Counted from the first letter of the stretch, positions 24,376-32,880 are shown. The stretch is DNA of 64,000 bases from Congzhengia sp045635085 (GCA_045635085.1 JAZRBM010000006.1:41896-105895), one strand, 5' to 3'. Numbers and translations: made by a program. The notes: generated by a model not told the origin, from the sequence alone.

Positions 24376-24885
24376 TTATACTATTTCTATAAATGTTCTG
24401 TAATGATCATAAGTTATAAAAATAAGACCGTCGTTTGAATAAACTATTCTTTCGCTGTTTCTCTTTCCTTTTGAATAATTTATGTCTGCCTCGTACCATA
24501 TTATGTCACCCTTTTCTGGTAATTTTCCCATGTCATTATAAAATACTCCACCAAACATCATTTTTCCGGGTGCGACATCGTATAAATTTCCTTTTGCTTT
24601 TTCCCGGACTAAATTAACAGCTGTATTTTTTCTAATATAATAATCTGGCAATTTATTTAAATATTTCAAATACCAATCAGCACCATTTATGCCGTTTTTA
24701 GTCGCTGTGCCTGCAAGCAAGGAAGACATTCGTTCTATTCTGCATCTGCAATATGGATGCAACGGCGGTCTTGGAATGGGTGTTTCACTTATTGTATAAA
24801 TCTTTCCATATTGTTCTTCGCAATCTTTGCATAGTTTTAGGTCATCTGTGACATACCACATTTTCCACTTATTACTTTTTTGCAT
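24376..24885 (-). CDS. Barnase-type ribonuclease with an N-terminal HPxCRC zinc-like segment
   Basis: 169 residues. Residues about 68-169 are barnase: ADWYLKYLNKLPDYYI, then Glu132, Arg142, Arg146 and His161, with exactly the spacings of barnase Glu73, Arg83, Arg87 and His102, so the enzyme should be active. Residues 1-50 hold Cys19-x2-Cys22 and His43-x2-Cys46-x-Cys48 (LHPYCRC), the motif at the end of phage MuF/SPP1-gp7 minor head proteins. No signal peptide is present. It looks like the detached C-terminal part of a phage MuF polymorphic toxin, or a small stand-alone toxin. The ribosome binding site is TAGGAGTT. Confidence 0.92.
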   Translation of the reverse strand: MQKSNKWKMWYVTDDLKLCKDCEEQYGKIYTISETPIPRPPLHPYCRCRIERMSSLLAGTATKNGINGADWYLKYLNKLPDYYIRKNTAVNLVREKAKGNLYDVAPGKMMFGGVFYNDMGKLPEKGDIIWYEADINYSKGKRNSERIVYSNDGLIFITYDHYRTFIEIV

Positions 24886-24985
24886 ATTTACAACTCCTAA
24901 CTGTTAGTCGTTCCAATTACAATTTTAACAGAAAGAAATGTGAAATTGTGTGCAAAGCTTTAAGAGGAAAATACATTTTAGTATA

Positions 24986-25022
24986 AAAATAAGAATACTC
25001 CTGAAAGTGAGTATTCTTATTT
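24986..25022 (-). terminator. Terminator behind the duplicated tRNA-Ser end
   Basis: AATAAGAATACTC and GAGTATTCTTATT form a stem with T-rich tails, just after the second copy of the tRNA-Ser 3' end. It also lies about 100 bp upstream of the barnase gene. Confidence 0.8.
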
Positions 25023-25225
25023 TGGCGGAGAAGGAGAGATTCGCCCTTTGGGGCTAACCAAAATCATACGCATCACACTTCGTACACTGACGTGTGCTCG
25101 TGTTCTGCGGATTTTGGTCAATTCTGCGTGCTCCCTTCATCGTCCGCAGGACGCGGTCGCGCTCGAATCTCTCTTGCCGGTTCCCGTCGCTCGAGTTCGA
25201 ATTTTCTTGATTCAGGCACAAAAAA
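25023..25225 (-). repeat. tRNA-linked insert, copy C (tRNA-Ser)
   Basis: The 21 bases at 25261-25281, the 3' end of tRNA-Ser(GCT), recur exactly at 25023-25043 (period 238 bp). Read on the minus strand, the insert has an inverted T-arm segment (TTCGAACTC), a degenerate tRNA-Ser variable and T-arm copy (GACGGGAACCGGC then AGAGATTCGA), and hairpins GTCC-TGC-GGAC, a CCAAAATC/GATTTTGG closing stem and GCCC-CAAA-GGGC. Its interior differs from copies A and B, but the layout tRNA, terminator, insert, duplicated end, terminator is the same. Confidence 0.65.
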
Positions 25226-25260
25226 ACGAGCACACTCACTAAAGTGAGTACACTCGTTTT
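25226..25260 (-). terminator. Terminator after tRNA-Ser(GCT)
   Basis: ACGAG-ACACTCACT and AGTGAGT-CACTCGT type stem directly after the CCA, followed on the minus strand by a T run. Confidence 0.85.
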
Positions 25261-25352
25261 TGGCGGAGAAGGAGAGATTCGAACTCTCGCGCCGGTTTCC
25301 CGACCTACACCCTTAGCAGGGGCGCCTCTTCGGCCTACTTGAGTACTTCTCC
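25261..25352 (-). tRNA. tRNA-Ser (anticodon GCT)
   Basis: A 92-nt class II tRNA with CCA encoded. Acceptor GGAGAAG with CTTCTCC; anticodon loop CTGCTAA gives GCT; long variable arm GGTCGGGAAACCGGC; T arm GAGAG-TTCGAAT-CTCTC. Confidence 0.95.
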
Positions 25353-25389
25353 ATGCGTGTCGAATTTTGTAAAAATATTAAAATATAAA

Positions 25390-25509
<120 letters not shown>

Positions 25510-25533
25510 GCGTGCGTTGGCTTGCAAGTAAAC

Positions 25534-25562
25534 ATTATAACAGTAAAGTAAGTTGTTGTCAA
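25534..25562 (-). promoter_or_regulatory. Promoter of the tRNA-Ser pair
   Basis: Minus strand TTGACA (25557-25562), 17-bp spacer, TATAAT (25534-25539): exact consensus. Confidence 0.88.
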
Positions 25563-25650
25563 CACCTTTTTTTAAAAATTTTTGCGCAAAATCTTAATAA
25601 ATATGGGATTTATACAAAATATAAACAAATGATGAACTTTTGCTTTTTTT

Positions 25651-25679
25651 TTGACACAAGGTATATTTTGTGATATACT
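25651..25679 (+). promoter_or_regulatory. Promoter of secA
   Basis: TTGACA (25651-25656), 17-bp spacer, TATACT (25674-25679), 47 bp before the TTG start. Confidence 0.8.
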
Positions 25680-25726
25680 TACAATTGATATACTATTGAT
25701 TGTTATAATTTTTGAGGTGATATATT

Positions 25727-28456
25727 TTGAAAAAAATACTTGAAAAAATTATAGGCTCATATAGCGACAGAGAGCTAAAGCGCATTCGCCCGATAGCTGA
25801 CTCTGTTATGGCTTTAGAAGAAGAATATAAGGCGCTTTCAGAAAAGGAATTAAAAGGAAAAACATCAGAGTTTCGCGCCCGTCTTAAAAAAGGCGAAACA
25901 TTAGACGATTTACTCCCGGAGGCGTTTGCTACTGTTCGTGAGGCATCGTCGAGAGTTTTGGGTATGCGCCATTTCTATGTGCAGATTTTAGGCGGTATAA
26001 TTTTGCATCAGGGCAGAATATCAGAAATGAAAACAGGTGAGGGTAAAACACTTGTTTCCACACTTCCTGCGTATTTAAATGCCTTAACAGGCAAAGGTGT
26101 TCATATCGTTACGGTTAACGATTATCTTGCAAAGCGTGACAGCGAGTGGATGGGTAAGGTTTTTAAATATTTGGGACTTTCTGTTGGTCTTATCGTTCAC
26201 GACGTAGAAAACGAAGAAAGAAAAAATGCCTATAATGCCGACATTACCTATGGAACAAACAACGAATTTGGTTTTGATTATCTTCGTGATAATATGGTTA
26301 TTTATAAAGAACAAATGGTGCAACGCGGGCAGAATTTTGCCATCGTTGACGAGGTTGACTCGATTTTGATTGACGAGGCAAGAACTCCGCTTATCATATC
26401 TGGAACAGGGGATAAATCCACAGAGCTTTATCAATTGGCAGACAGATTTGCGCGCACGCTAAAAGCTCATAAGGTAACAGAAAGTGACAGCAAGGCATCT
26501 TATGATGATTTAGATGCTGATTATTTAATTGATGAAAAGGCAAAAACAGCAACACTTTTAAAATCGGGTGTTGAAAAAGCAGAAAAAGTTTTTGGGCTGG
26601 AAAATCTTTCAGATCCTGAAAATATGACGGTTTCACACCATATAAATCAGGCACTCAAGGCGCACGGTACGATGGCGCTTGACCGCGATTACGTTGTAAA
26701 AGACGGTCAGGTAATCATTGTTGACGAATTTACAGGCCGTCTGATGTTTGGACGTCGTTACAGTGACGGACTTCATCAGGCTATTGAAGCCAAAGAAAAC
26801 GTTAAGGTTGAGCGCGAGAGTAAGACACTCGCCACAATAACATTCCAGAATTATTTCAGATTATACACAAAGCTTTCTGGTATGACGGGTACTGCACAGA
26901 CCGAAGAAGCTGAATTTCAGGAAATTTATAAGCTTGATGTTATTGTTGTCCCGACTAATAAAGAGCTTTTAAGAGTTGATTTGTCAGACGCTGTTTATAA
27001 GACAGAGGCAGGCAAGTTTTCGGCGGTGGTTGAGCAGGTTAAAGAGTGTAACAAAAAAGGTCAGCCGGTATTAGTCGGCACAGTTACAATCGAAAAATCA
27101 GAGCTTTTGTCTGCTATGTTAAAGAGAAATGGCATCAAGCACGAGGTGTTAAATGCCAAATTCCACGAAAAAGAGGCAGAGATTATAGCACAGGCAGGAA
27201 AATTCGGTGCAGTTACAATTGCAACCAACATGGCTGGTCGTGGTACTGATATCATGCTCGGCGGAAATGCTGAATTTATGGCAAAACACGAGATGAAAAA
27301 GCGCGAATACTCAGATGAGTTAATTGCAGAAGCAACCGGCTACGGAGAAACAGATAATGAAGAAATTTTAGAGGCAAGAAAAGTATTTTCTGAGCTTTTA
27401 TCAAAGTATAAAGAACAAATTTTACCTGAAGCCGAAAAGGTTAGAAATGCGGGTGGATTATTTATAATCGGTACAGAAAGACACGAGTCAAGGCGTATCG
27501 ATAATCAGCTCCGCGGTCGTGCCGGACGTCAGGGTGACCCCGGTGTTTCGAAGTTTTACATTTCTTTGGAAGACGACTTAATGAGACTTTTTGGTTCTGA
27601 CAGAATCAGGACAGTTGTAGATACGCTGGGACTTGAGGATGACCAGGCAATAGAGAATAAAATGCTTACCGGTGCTATAGAAAGCTCACAAAGCAGAGTT
27701 GAGGGAAGAAACTTTGATATAAGAAAGCATGTACTTCAGTATGATGATGTAATGAATCAGCAAAGAGAGATAATTTACTCACAACGTCAGACTGTCTTAA
27801 ATGGAGACAGTGTTAAAGAAAATATACAGAAAATGATAGCAGATTTTGTCGAAGAATCGGTGTTGCGTTTTGCTGTAGATGAAAACAATCCTGAAAACTG
27901 GAACGTAGGCGGGCTTTTAGAATTTTTAGAAAGCGTGTGCTTGTTGCCAGAACAGGTCAACTACACAAATGAAGAGTTGTTTGATATGTCGCGTGAGGGC
28001 CTCATCAGGGAGCTTACAGATGTTGCAAACAAAAACTACCAGGAAAAAGAAACAGAGCTCACAAGTGAGGTTATGCGTGAAATTGAGCGTGTGGCACTTC
28101 TTCGTTCAGTTGACAGTAAGTGGATAGAGCACATAGACGCTATGGACCAGTTAAAGCACGGTATAGGTCTTCGTGCCTACGGTCAGCAGGACCCTGTTAT
28201 GATGTATAAATTTGAGGGTTTTGATATGTTTGAAGAAATGATAGCATCAATACGCGAATCAACCCTAAAGCTTATTTTCCACGCAAAGGTTTCAGCTCCT
28301 GTTGAGCGTGTCCAGGTTGCAAATCCAATAAAACCGTCATCCGACGGAACACTGGCAAAAAAACAGGCAAGGTCAGGTGACAAGGTAGGCAGAAATGATC
28401 CGTGTCCCTGCGGAAGCGGCAAAAAGTATAAAAAATGCTGCGGTGCTAACGAATAG
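25727..28456 (+). CDS. secA: Protein translocase ATPase SecA
   Basis: 909 residues, started by TTG after GAGGTGAT. SecA drives export of unfolded proteins through SecYEG. Visible: Walker A region MKTGEGKT (about residues 101-108), TVNDYLAKRD, DEVDSILIDEAR (DEAD-like box), TNMAGRGTDI, the helical scaffold, and a C-terminal CPCGSGKKYKKCC zinc motif that binds SecB or lipids. A stretch of about 30 residues around NAEFMAKHEMKKREYSDELI is a variable insertion seen in many Clostridia. Full length. Confidence 0.97.
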   Translation: MKKILEKIIGSYSDRELKRIRPIADSVMALEEEYKALSEKELKGKTSEFRARLKKGETLDDLLPEAFATVREASSRVLGMRHFYVQILGGIILHQGRISEMKTGEGKTLVSTLPAYLNALTGKGVHIVTVNDYLAKRDSEWMGKVFKYLGLSVGLIVHDVENEERKNAYNADITYGTNNEFGFDYLRDNMVIYKEQMVQRGQNFAIVDEVDSILIDEARTPLIISGTGDKSTELYQLADRFARTLKAHKVTESDSKASYDDLDADYLIDEKAKTATLLKSGVEKAEKVFGLENLSDPENMTVSHHINQALKAHGTMALDRDYVVKDGQVIIVDEFTGRLMFGRRYSDGLHQAIEAKENVKVERESKTLATITFQNYFRLYTKLSGMTGTAQTEEAEFQEIYKLDVIVVPTNKELLRVDLSDAVYKTEAGKFSAVVEQVKECNKKGQPVLVGTVTIEKSELLSAMLKRNGIKHEVLNAKFHEKEAEIIAQAGKFGAVTIATNMAGRGTDIMLGGNAEFMAKHEMKKREYSDELIAEATGYGETDNEEILEARKVFSELLSKYKEQILPEAEKVRNAGGLFIIGTERHESRRIDNQLRGRAGRQGDPGVSKFYISLEDDLMRLFGSDRIRTVVDTLGLEDDQAIENKMLTGAIESSQSRVEGRNFDIRKHVLQYDDVMNQQREIIYSQRQTVLNGDSVKENIQKMIADFVEESVLRFAVDENNPENWNVGGLLEFLESVCLLPEQVNYTNEELFDMSREGLIRELTDVANKNYQEKETELTSEVMREIERVALLRSVDSKWIEHIDAMDQLKHGIGLRAYGQQDPVMMYKFEGFDMFEEMIASIRESTLKLIFHAKVSAPVERVQVANPIKPSSDGTLAKKQARSGDKVGRNDPCPCGSGKKYKKCCGANE

Positions 28457-28490
28457 TTAAAAATTAAATTTATTATAAAGGAATGATAAA

Positions 28491-29616
28491 ATGTTAATCG
28501 AGCTTGATCAGTATCGCTTGGATTTAGCGTCATTAGAAGACGAAATCACTGAAATGGGGGATTCACTTTGAAATCCCTAAAAAAGAAGAAAAAATAAAAG
28601 AGTTAGAAGAATTATCTTCAAAGGAAGATTTCTGGAACGATATGGAAAACTCCCAGAAGGTACTGCAGGAAATTAAGCAGTTAAAAGACAAAGTCGCACG
28701 TTTTAAAAAGTTAAAAGGCGACTGGGAGGATATGCAAACATTGGTGCTCCTTGCAATCGATGAAGACGATGAAAGTCTGCTTCCTGAGATAGAGGAGGGT
28801 GTAAAATCGTTTAAAGACGAGCTTGAAACGATGAAGCTTGAGACTTTGCTTTCAGGAAAATATGACAAAAATAACGCAATCATCGCCATTCATCCCGGTG
28901 CGGGCGGCACAGAGGCTCAGGATTGGGCATCAATGCTGCTTCGTATGTATCAGCGTTGGGGCGAACGCAGAGGATTTTCTGTTTCTACGCTGGACTTTTT
29001 AGCAGGTGATGAAGCAGGGGTAAAGAGCGTTACAATCCAGCTTTCCGGAGAAAATGCTTATGGTTATGCAAAATGTGAAAAAGGAGTTCACAGACTGGTA
29101 AGAATATCACCATTTGATGCATCGGGCAGACGTCATACATCATTTGCATCAGTAGATGTAATGCCGGAAATTGATGATGATATTGAAATAAACATAAGAC
29201 CTGAAGATTTGAAGGTAGATACATTCCGTGCCAGCGGTGCAGGTGGTCAGCATATCAACAAAACTGATTCAGCAATCCGTATGACACACATTCCGACAGG
29301 TGTTGTAGTATCCTGTCAGACTGAACGCTCGCAGCACCAGAACCGTGAAAATGCTATGAAAATGCTAAAGGCAAAACTGGTTGAAATGGCAGAGCGCGAA
29401 CAAAAAGAAAAAATTGAAGACTTAAAAGGTGATATGAAGGATATCGCATGGGGAAGTCAGATCCGTTCGTATGTTTTTCACCCGTACAATATGGTAAAGG
29501 ACCACAGAACAAGTTTTGAAATGGGTAACATCGGTGCGGTAATGGACGGCGACTTAGATGGATTTATAAATGAGTATCTAAAGGGCGCCGCATCCGGCAC
29601 TCTTAACTTAAAATAA
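28491..29616 (+). CDS. prfB: Peptide chain release factor 2, with programmed +1 frameshift
   Basis: The gene starts at ATG 28491 (AAAGGAATG ribosome binding site) and is read for 26 codons to CTT, then an in-frame TGA (28569-28571). A +1 shift at CTT-T (28566-28569) joins this to the long frame, giving 374 residues: ...GDSLEIPKKEEKIKEL... A GGGGG run (28556-28560) serves as the upstream anti-SD signal. The conserved SPF tripeptide (RISPFD) reads UGA/UAA and GAGGQH is the GGQ catalytic loop. RF2 thereby autoregulates its own synthesis. The annotation must join both frames; starting inside at 28642 loses the N-terminus. It is likely co-transcribed with secA. Confidence 0.96.
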
Positions 29617-29617
29617 C

Positions 29618-29645
29618 AAAAGAGGCGTATAAGCCTCTTTTATTT
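29618..29645 (+). terminator. Terminator of secA-prfB
   Basis: AAAGAGGC (29618-29625) pairs with GCCTCTTT (29633-29640), followed by T-rich sequence. Confidence 0.8.
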
Positions 29646-29740
29646 TGCGCGTATTTATTTTAATTAGATATATTATGCAATCAAACGTAAGCGTAAGTAT
29701 AATGATTAAGTGAAACAAAAAGATACATTTTTAAAAAGAC

Positions 29741-29769
29741 TTGTATTTTTTCAAAAAGTGTGTTATAGT
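29741..29769 (+). promoter_or_regulatory. Promoter of the structured leader RNA
   Basis: TTGTAT (29741-29746), 17-bp spacer, TATAGT (29764-29769). Transcription would begin about 7 bp on, at the first base of the leader's closing stem. Confidence 0.7.
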
Positions 29770-29775
29770 TTATAT

Positions 29776-29935
29776 GTCAAATAAAATCTAATAGTTTTAA
29801 ACAATAGTATGTTTTTGCTTTTTGGCAAAAATACATGCTCTATTCCTGCATACTATTGTATAAAACGGATTTTATTTGACGATAAATGAGAGCTATGTAT
29901 TTTTCGGTGTGTAGCTTCGGCTATGCACCTTTTTT
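29776..29935 (+). ncRNA. Structured leader RNA with terminator (riboswitch- or attenuator-like), family not recognised
   Basis: Three stacked helices: 29776-29788 with 29868-29880 (13 perfect bp, GTCAAATAAAATC/GATTTTATTTGAC), 29801-29811 with 29849-29859 (11 perfect bp) and 29812-29818 with 29825-29831. A terminator follows: GGTGTGTAGC-TTCG-GCTATGCACC (29906-29929) and six T. GCTATGTAT (29891-29899) imitates the terminator's 3' arm and could pair with its 5' arm (with wobbles), a possible antiterminator. The next gene starts 19 bp after the T run. It could instead be a free small RNA. It does not match any riboswitch I recognise. Confidence 0.65.
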
Positions 29936-29953
29936 ATTTAGGAGATGAGATTT

Positions 29954-30232
29954 ATGATTTGCTGTTTTACAAATTTTCACGAGCGCGAAAGCTTTAATGA
30001 TTTGGCACATCACTTTGATAATGAAATAAATTATGCCATTTATAGGGGTTGTACAGTATTTATTTCAGGCAAAAAATATCCCGAAGATAAAATATTTGAA
30101 GAAAGGGTTAATGCGGCTGCCAGAAAATTCAAACCTGGATTTATTAGATTTATAGGTTTAAGCGCATCAGATGATGAATTAAAAAATCTTTTTATAAATA
30201 TTGCAGAGTGGGAAATACATAGTTATGAGTAA
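29954..30232 (+). CDS. Small hypothetical protein behind the structured leader
   Basis: 92 residues from ATG 29954, 9 bp after AGGAG; an ATG at 29945 touches that ribosome binding site. The sequence has one beta-rich segment, CTVFISGKKYPEDKIFEERV, that loosely recalls the SLOG/DUF1273 nucleotide-binding fold, but the glycine pattern is not convincing. No signal peptide or membrane segment. It is the only gene downstream of the leader and has its own strong terminator, so the leader, if regulatory, controls just this gene. Function unknown. Confidence 0.7.
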   Translation: MICCFTNFHERESFNDLAHHFDNEINYAIYRGCTVFISGKKYPEDKIFEERVNAAARKFKPGFIRFIGLSASDDELKNLFINIAEWEIHSYE

Positions 30233-30233
30233 G

Positions 30234-30280
30234 AGAAGCTGTAGCAAAATGAGTTCATTTTGCTACAGCTTCTTTTTTAT
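30234..30280. terminator. Strong bidirectional terminator with AGCAAAATGA core
   Basis: A perfect 19-bp stem (30234-30252 with 30255-30273) containing GTAGCAAAATGA, two-base loop, T-rich 3' flank. It serves the small gene and the convergent flavodoxin-like gene. A related core occurs in the hairpin at 32950. Confidence 0.88.
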
Positions 30281-30897
30281 CTTATAAAGTTTGTTCTCAT
30301 TGGTTTTTCGCGCTCGGGATATAATATACCATTTTTCTTTCCCAAATCAATGCACTTTAGCATCCATGCCATATTGTTTCCTAAAGTTCTCATTGTCTGC
30401 ATGCCTTCCTGGTCGAGTAAAGCCTCTTCCTTGCTTGTTCCGTGAACGCTGTTCCAATATTGTGACGGCACTATCGGCATACCTGAGATTGGGTAGTATT
30501 TGTTAATCTGGTCAAATGCAGCAGATGCTCCGCCGCGTCTGCAACAAGCAACTGTTGCTGCGGGCTTTCCTGAAAATAATGAACCTTTTATATAAAACAC
30601 TCTATCCATAAAGGAAGTAAGTGCGCCCGATGCAGCGGCATAGTGCACAGGTGTGCCAAAGATAAAACCGTCAGCATCTTGTGCTTTTTCCAAAAATTCA
30701 TTTACCTTATCGTTTATAACGCACTTCTTTGTTGTTTTACAGCCTGCACAGCCTAAGCACCCTGATATGGGTTCTGTGCCGAGCCAGAAAATCTCTGTTT
30801 CAATTCCGTTTTCGCAAAGAGCCTTGGCCACTTCTGACAGTGCGGCAAAGGTCGTGTTTTTTTCGTGTGGACTTCCGTTTACTAATATAACTTTCAT
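30277..30897 (-). CDS. Flavodoxin-fold NAD(P)H-dependent FMN reductase-like protein with iron-sulfur-type cysteines
   Basis: 206 residues. The N-terminal ILVNGSPHEKNTTFAAL is the FMN phosphate loop; TPVHYAAASGALTSFMDR is the second flavin block. CLGCAGCKTTKKC (about residues 47-59) gives a Cys cluster typical of iron-sulfur flavoproteins or of multimeric flavodoxin WrbA relatives. It is a cytoplasmic redox enzyme of unknown partner. It starts 18 bp after the stop of the upstream methyltransferase gene, so both form one minus-strand operon. Confidence 0.85.
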   Translation of the reverse strand: MKVILVNGSPHEKNTTFAALSEVAKALCENGIETEIFWLGTEPISGCLGCAGCKTTKKCVINDKVNEFLEKAQDADGFIFGTPVHYAAASGALTSFMDRVFYIKGSLFSGKPAATVACCRRGGASAAFDQINKYYPISGMPIVPSQYWNSVHGTSKEEALLDQEGMQTMRTLGNNMAWMLKCIDLGKKNGILYPEREKPMRTNFIR

Positions 30898-30915
30898 TTT
30901 ATGTCTCCTTTAAAT

Positions 30916-32037
30916 TTAAAAATAATGATAAACGTAGCATTTGAGCATTCCGTTATAGAGCTTGCGCCTTTTATCTGCAGTCTTGCCGTAGAATTTTTCA
31001 AACTGCTCGTGAGATGTTAAGATCAGCTTTTTTGCTTCAGAAAATTGGGCAAATTTCCTTCCCATTGTGCGATAAAGAGCCTGACAGCTGCGTGCGTCCA
31101 TAAGTCGTTCGCCGTATGGCGGGTTGCAGCAAATGACGCCTTTTTCGCAAAATGGGCTAATGTCTGCTACATCTTTTACCTCGAAGTGGATTTTATCTAA
31201 AACACCTGCGTTTTCGGCGTTTTGCTTTGCGATTTTAATAGCCATGGGGTCAATATCCGAGGCGAAAATTTTTGTTTCTTTATCGTGAACCTCTTTTTCC
31301 TTTGCCTCTAGTCTTATGTCATGCCATAGCTCTTTTGACATTAAGTTTTTCCACGTTTCAGCAACAAACCGACGCTTTATACCGGGAGCGCGGTTCGTCG
31401 CAAAAAGAGCAGCCTCAATAGGAATAGTACCGCTTCCGCAAAAAGGGTCTAAAAAAGGTCTGTCGCCCTTCCAAAAGCTGAGTGATATCATAGAAAAAGC
31501 AAGTGTTTCACGCATAGGCGCGATTACGCTTTCTGCCCGGTAGCCTCGTTTATAAAGGCTGGTGCCTGAAGTGTCTATATAAATTGTTGCGCTGTCATTC
31601 ATAATTGAAAAGCGCACAGGATACATTCCGCCGGACTCTTCCAATCGAGTAGTTATACCGAATTTTTGACACAGTCTGTCGGCAATTGCTTTTTTAACTA
31701 TTGACTGACAATCGGGCACGCTGTGGAGCTTGCTTTTAAGAGCGTATCCCGTAACAGGAAATTGCGCATCGGGCGGCAAAAAATCCTCCCAGTGTATTGA
31801 GCGTACGCCTTCAAACAGCATATCAAAGGTTTCTGCGCGAAAAGAGGCGAGCTTTATCATAACGCGTTCTGCTGCACGAAGATTTATATTTAAAACAGCG
31901 ATTGCCTCTTCGTCTCCAACGAATGAAACTGTGCCGTTATCAACTTTAGATATTTCATACCCAAGCTCTTTTACTTCAAAGGCTACGACCTGCTCTGTTC
32001 CTAAAAGTGTAGGGATGGTAAGGTTTAATTTGCTCAA
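30916..32037 (-). CDS. THUMP-domain class I RNA methyltransferase (RlmL N-half/YpsC type)
   Basis: 373 residues. The N-terminal THUMP domain (residues about 1-160) binds RNA; the C-terminal Rossmann methyltransferase has DPFCGSGTIPIEAAL (SAM loop) and the catalytic CNPPYGERL, the N/D-PP-Y/F motif for exocyclic amino groups of guanine. Homologues make m2G in 23S rRNA. It is the first gene of an operon with the flavodoxin-like protein. No ribosome binding site oddities: GGAGGGG precedes the ATG. Confidence 0.92.
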   Translation of the reverse strand: MSKLNLTIPTLLGTEQVVAFEVKELGYEISKVDNGTVSFVGDEEAIAVLNINLRAAERVMIKLASFRAETFDMLFEGVRSIHWEDFLPPDAQFPVTGYALKSKLHSVPDCQSIVKKAIADRLCQKFGITTRLEESGGMYPVRFSIMNDSATIYIDTSGTSLYKRGYRAESVIAPMRETLAFSMISLSFWKGDRPFLDPFCGSGTIPIEAALFATNRAPGIKRRFVAETWKNLMSKELWHDIRLEAKEKEVHDKETKIFASDIDPMAIKIAKQNAENAGVLDKIHFEVKDVADISPFCEKGVICCNPPYGERLMDARSCQALYRTMGRKFAQFSEAKKLILTSHEQFEKFYGKTADKRRKLYNGMLKCYVYHYF

Positions 32038-32113
32038 AAAAAATCCCCTCCTTTAAATGCGATTATATCATAATGATATCACGAAATGAAAACTTTTACA
32101 AGAAGAATTAAAG

Positions 32114-32141
32114 TTGACAAAAAAAAATAATATGATAAAAT
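32114..32141 (+). promoter_or_regulatory. Promoter of the PPTase gene
   Basis: TTGACA (32114-32119), 16-bp spacer, TAAAAT (32136-32141). Confidence 0.6.
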
Positions 32142-32159
32142 TAATATGAGGTGACGAAT

Positions 32160-32738
32160 GTGATTGAAATTTATCATTGCGATATCTCTAAAATTTCGGA
32201 TGAAGAATTTTTTAATATGTACCTTAGCGCAGATGAGAACAGAAAAGCTAAAGCTGACAAATTAAAAGACAATTGCGCAAAAAAACTTTCTGTTGTAGCT
32301 GGCGAATTGACAAGAAAGGTAATTGCGGAAAAATTTAATATAGACGCAAAAGACATTCGTTTTCGCACCGGTGAGAACGGCAAACCTTATATAGAAAATG
32401 TAGATGTTTGCTTCAGTATCAGCCATTCGAGTGATATTGCTGTGTGTGCAATATCTGATAAGCCTGTTGGTATTGATATTGAACGCATAAGGGGTATAAA
32501 CACAGATATAGCGAAAAAACATTTTACAACAGATGAGCAGGAGTACGTGTTTGAAAAGAAATGTTTTTCAAAGCAGAGATTTTTCGAAATCTGGACGCGT
32601 AAAGAAGCTTATGCAAAGATGATAGGTAAAGGCGTTGCGTATTTTCCCGAGTTTTCTACTATGGGAAATGAAAAAATAACAACCCACATAAGAAAAAAAT
32701 ATATTGTATCTGTGGCGACACAAGAAGACGACAACTAA
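32160..32738 (+). CDS. 4'-phosphopantetheinyl transferase, Sfp type
   Basis: 192 residues from GTG 32160, placed by the GAGGTGA ribosome binding site at 32148; an in-frame GTG at 32151 overlaps that site. FSISHSSDIAVCAI and GIDIER give the first metal-binding block, WTRKEAYAKMIGKG the second. It transfers phosphopantetheine from CoA to carrier proteins. At about 190 residues it is shorter than Sfp itself (about 225). No carrier protein or synthase gene is nearby, so its target is unknown; it may serve a remote peptide or polyketide system, or fatty acid synthesis. Confidence 0.9.
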   Translation: MIEIYHCDISKISDEEFFNMYLSADENRKAKADKLKDNCAKKLSVVAGELTRKVIAEKFNIDAKDIRFRTGENGKPYIENVDVCFSISHSSDIAVCAISDKPVGIDIERIRGINTDIAKKHFTTDEQEYVFEKKCFSKQRFFEIWTRKEAYAKMIGKGVAYFPEFSTMGNEKITTHIRKKYIVSVATQEDDN

Positions 32739-32845
32739 ACTTGTTTACGAGGGGCAGTAGCAAAATGCACAGACCACACAAGGCAAAAGATGCGAAAAAG
32801 TCCTTGAAGATTATCACTAAATCAAAAATGTAATAAAGTTTAATG

Positions 32846-32880
32846 AAGAGATTCACCAAAAAGTGAATCTCTTTTATTTT
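32846..32880 (+). terminator. Terminator hairpin after the PPTase gene
   Basis: AAGAGATTCAC (32846-32856) pairs with GTGAATCTCTT (32863-32873), followed by a T-rich run. Confidence 0.75.

Noticed and set aside
25048..25242. Open frames on both strands inside the tRNA-Ser insert
   Set aside because: No ribosome binding site, and the region is a structured repeat with tRNA fragments.
29776..29880. MITE with GTCAAATAAAATC terminal inverted repeats
   Set aside because: The inverted repeat starts exactly at the predicted transcription start and has further nested pairing and a terminator, which fits an RNA better; no flanking target duplication is visible. Not fully excluded.
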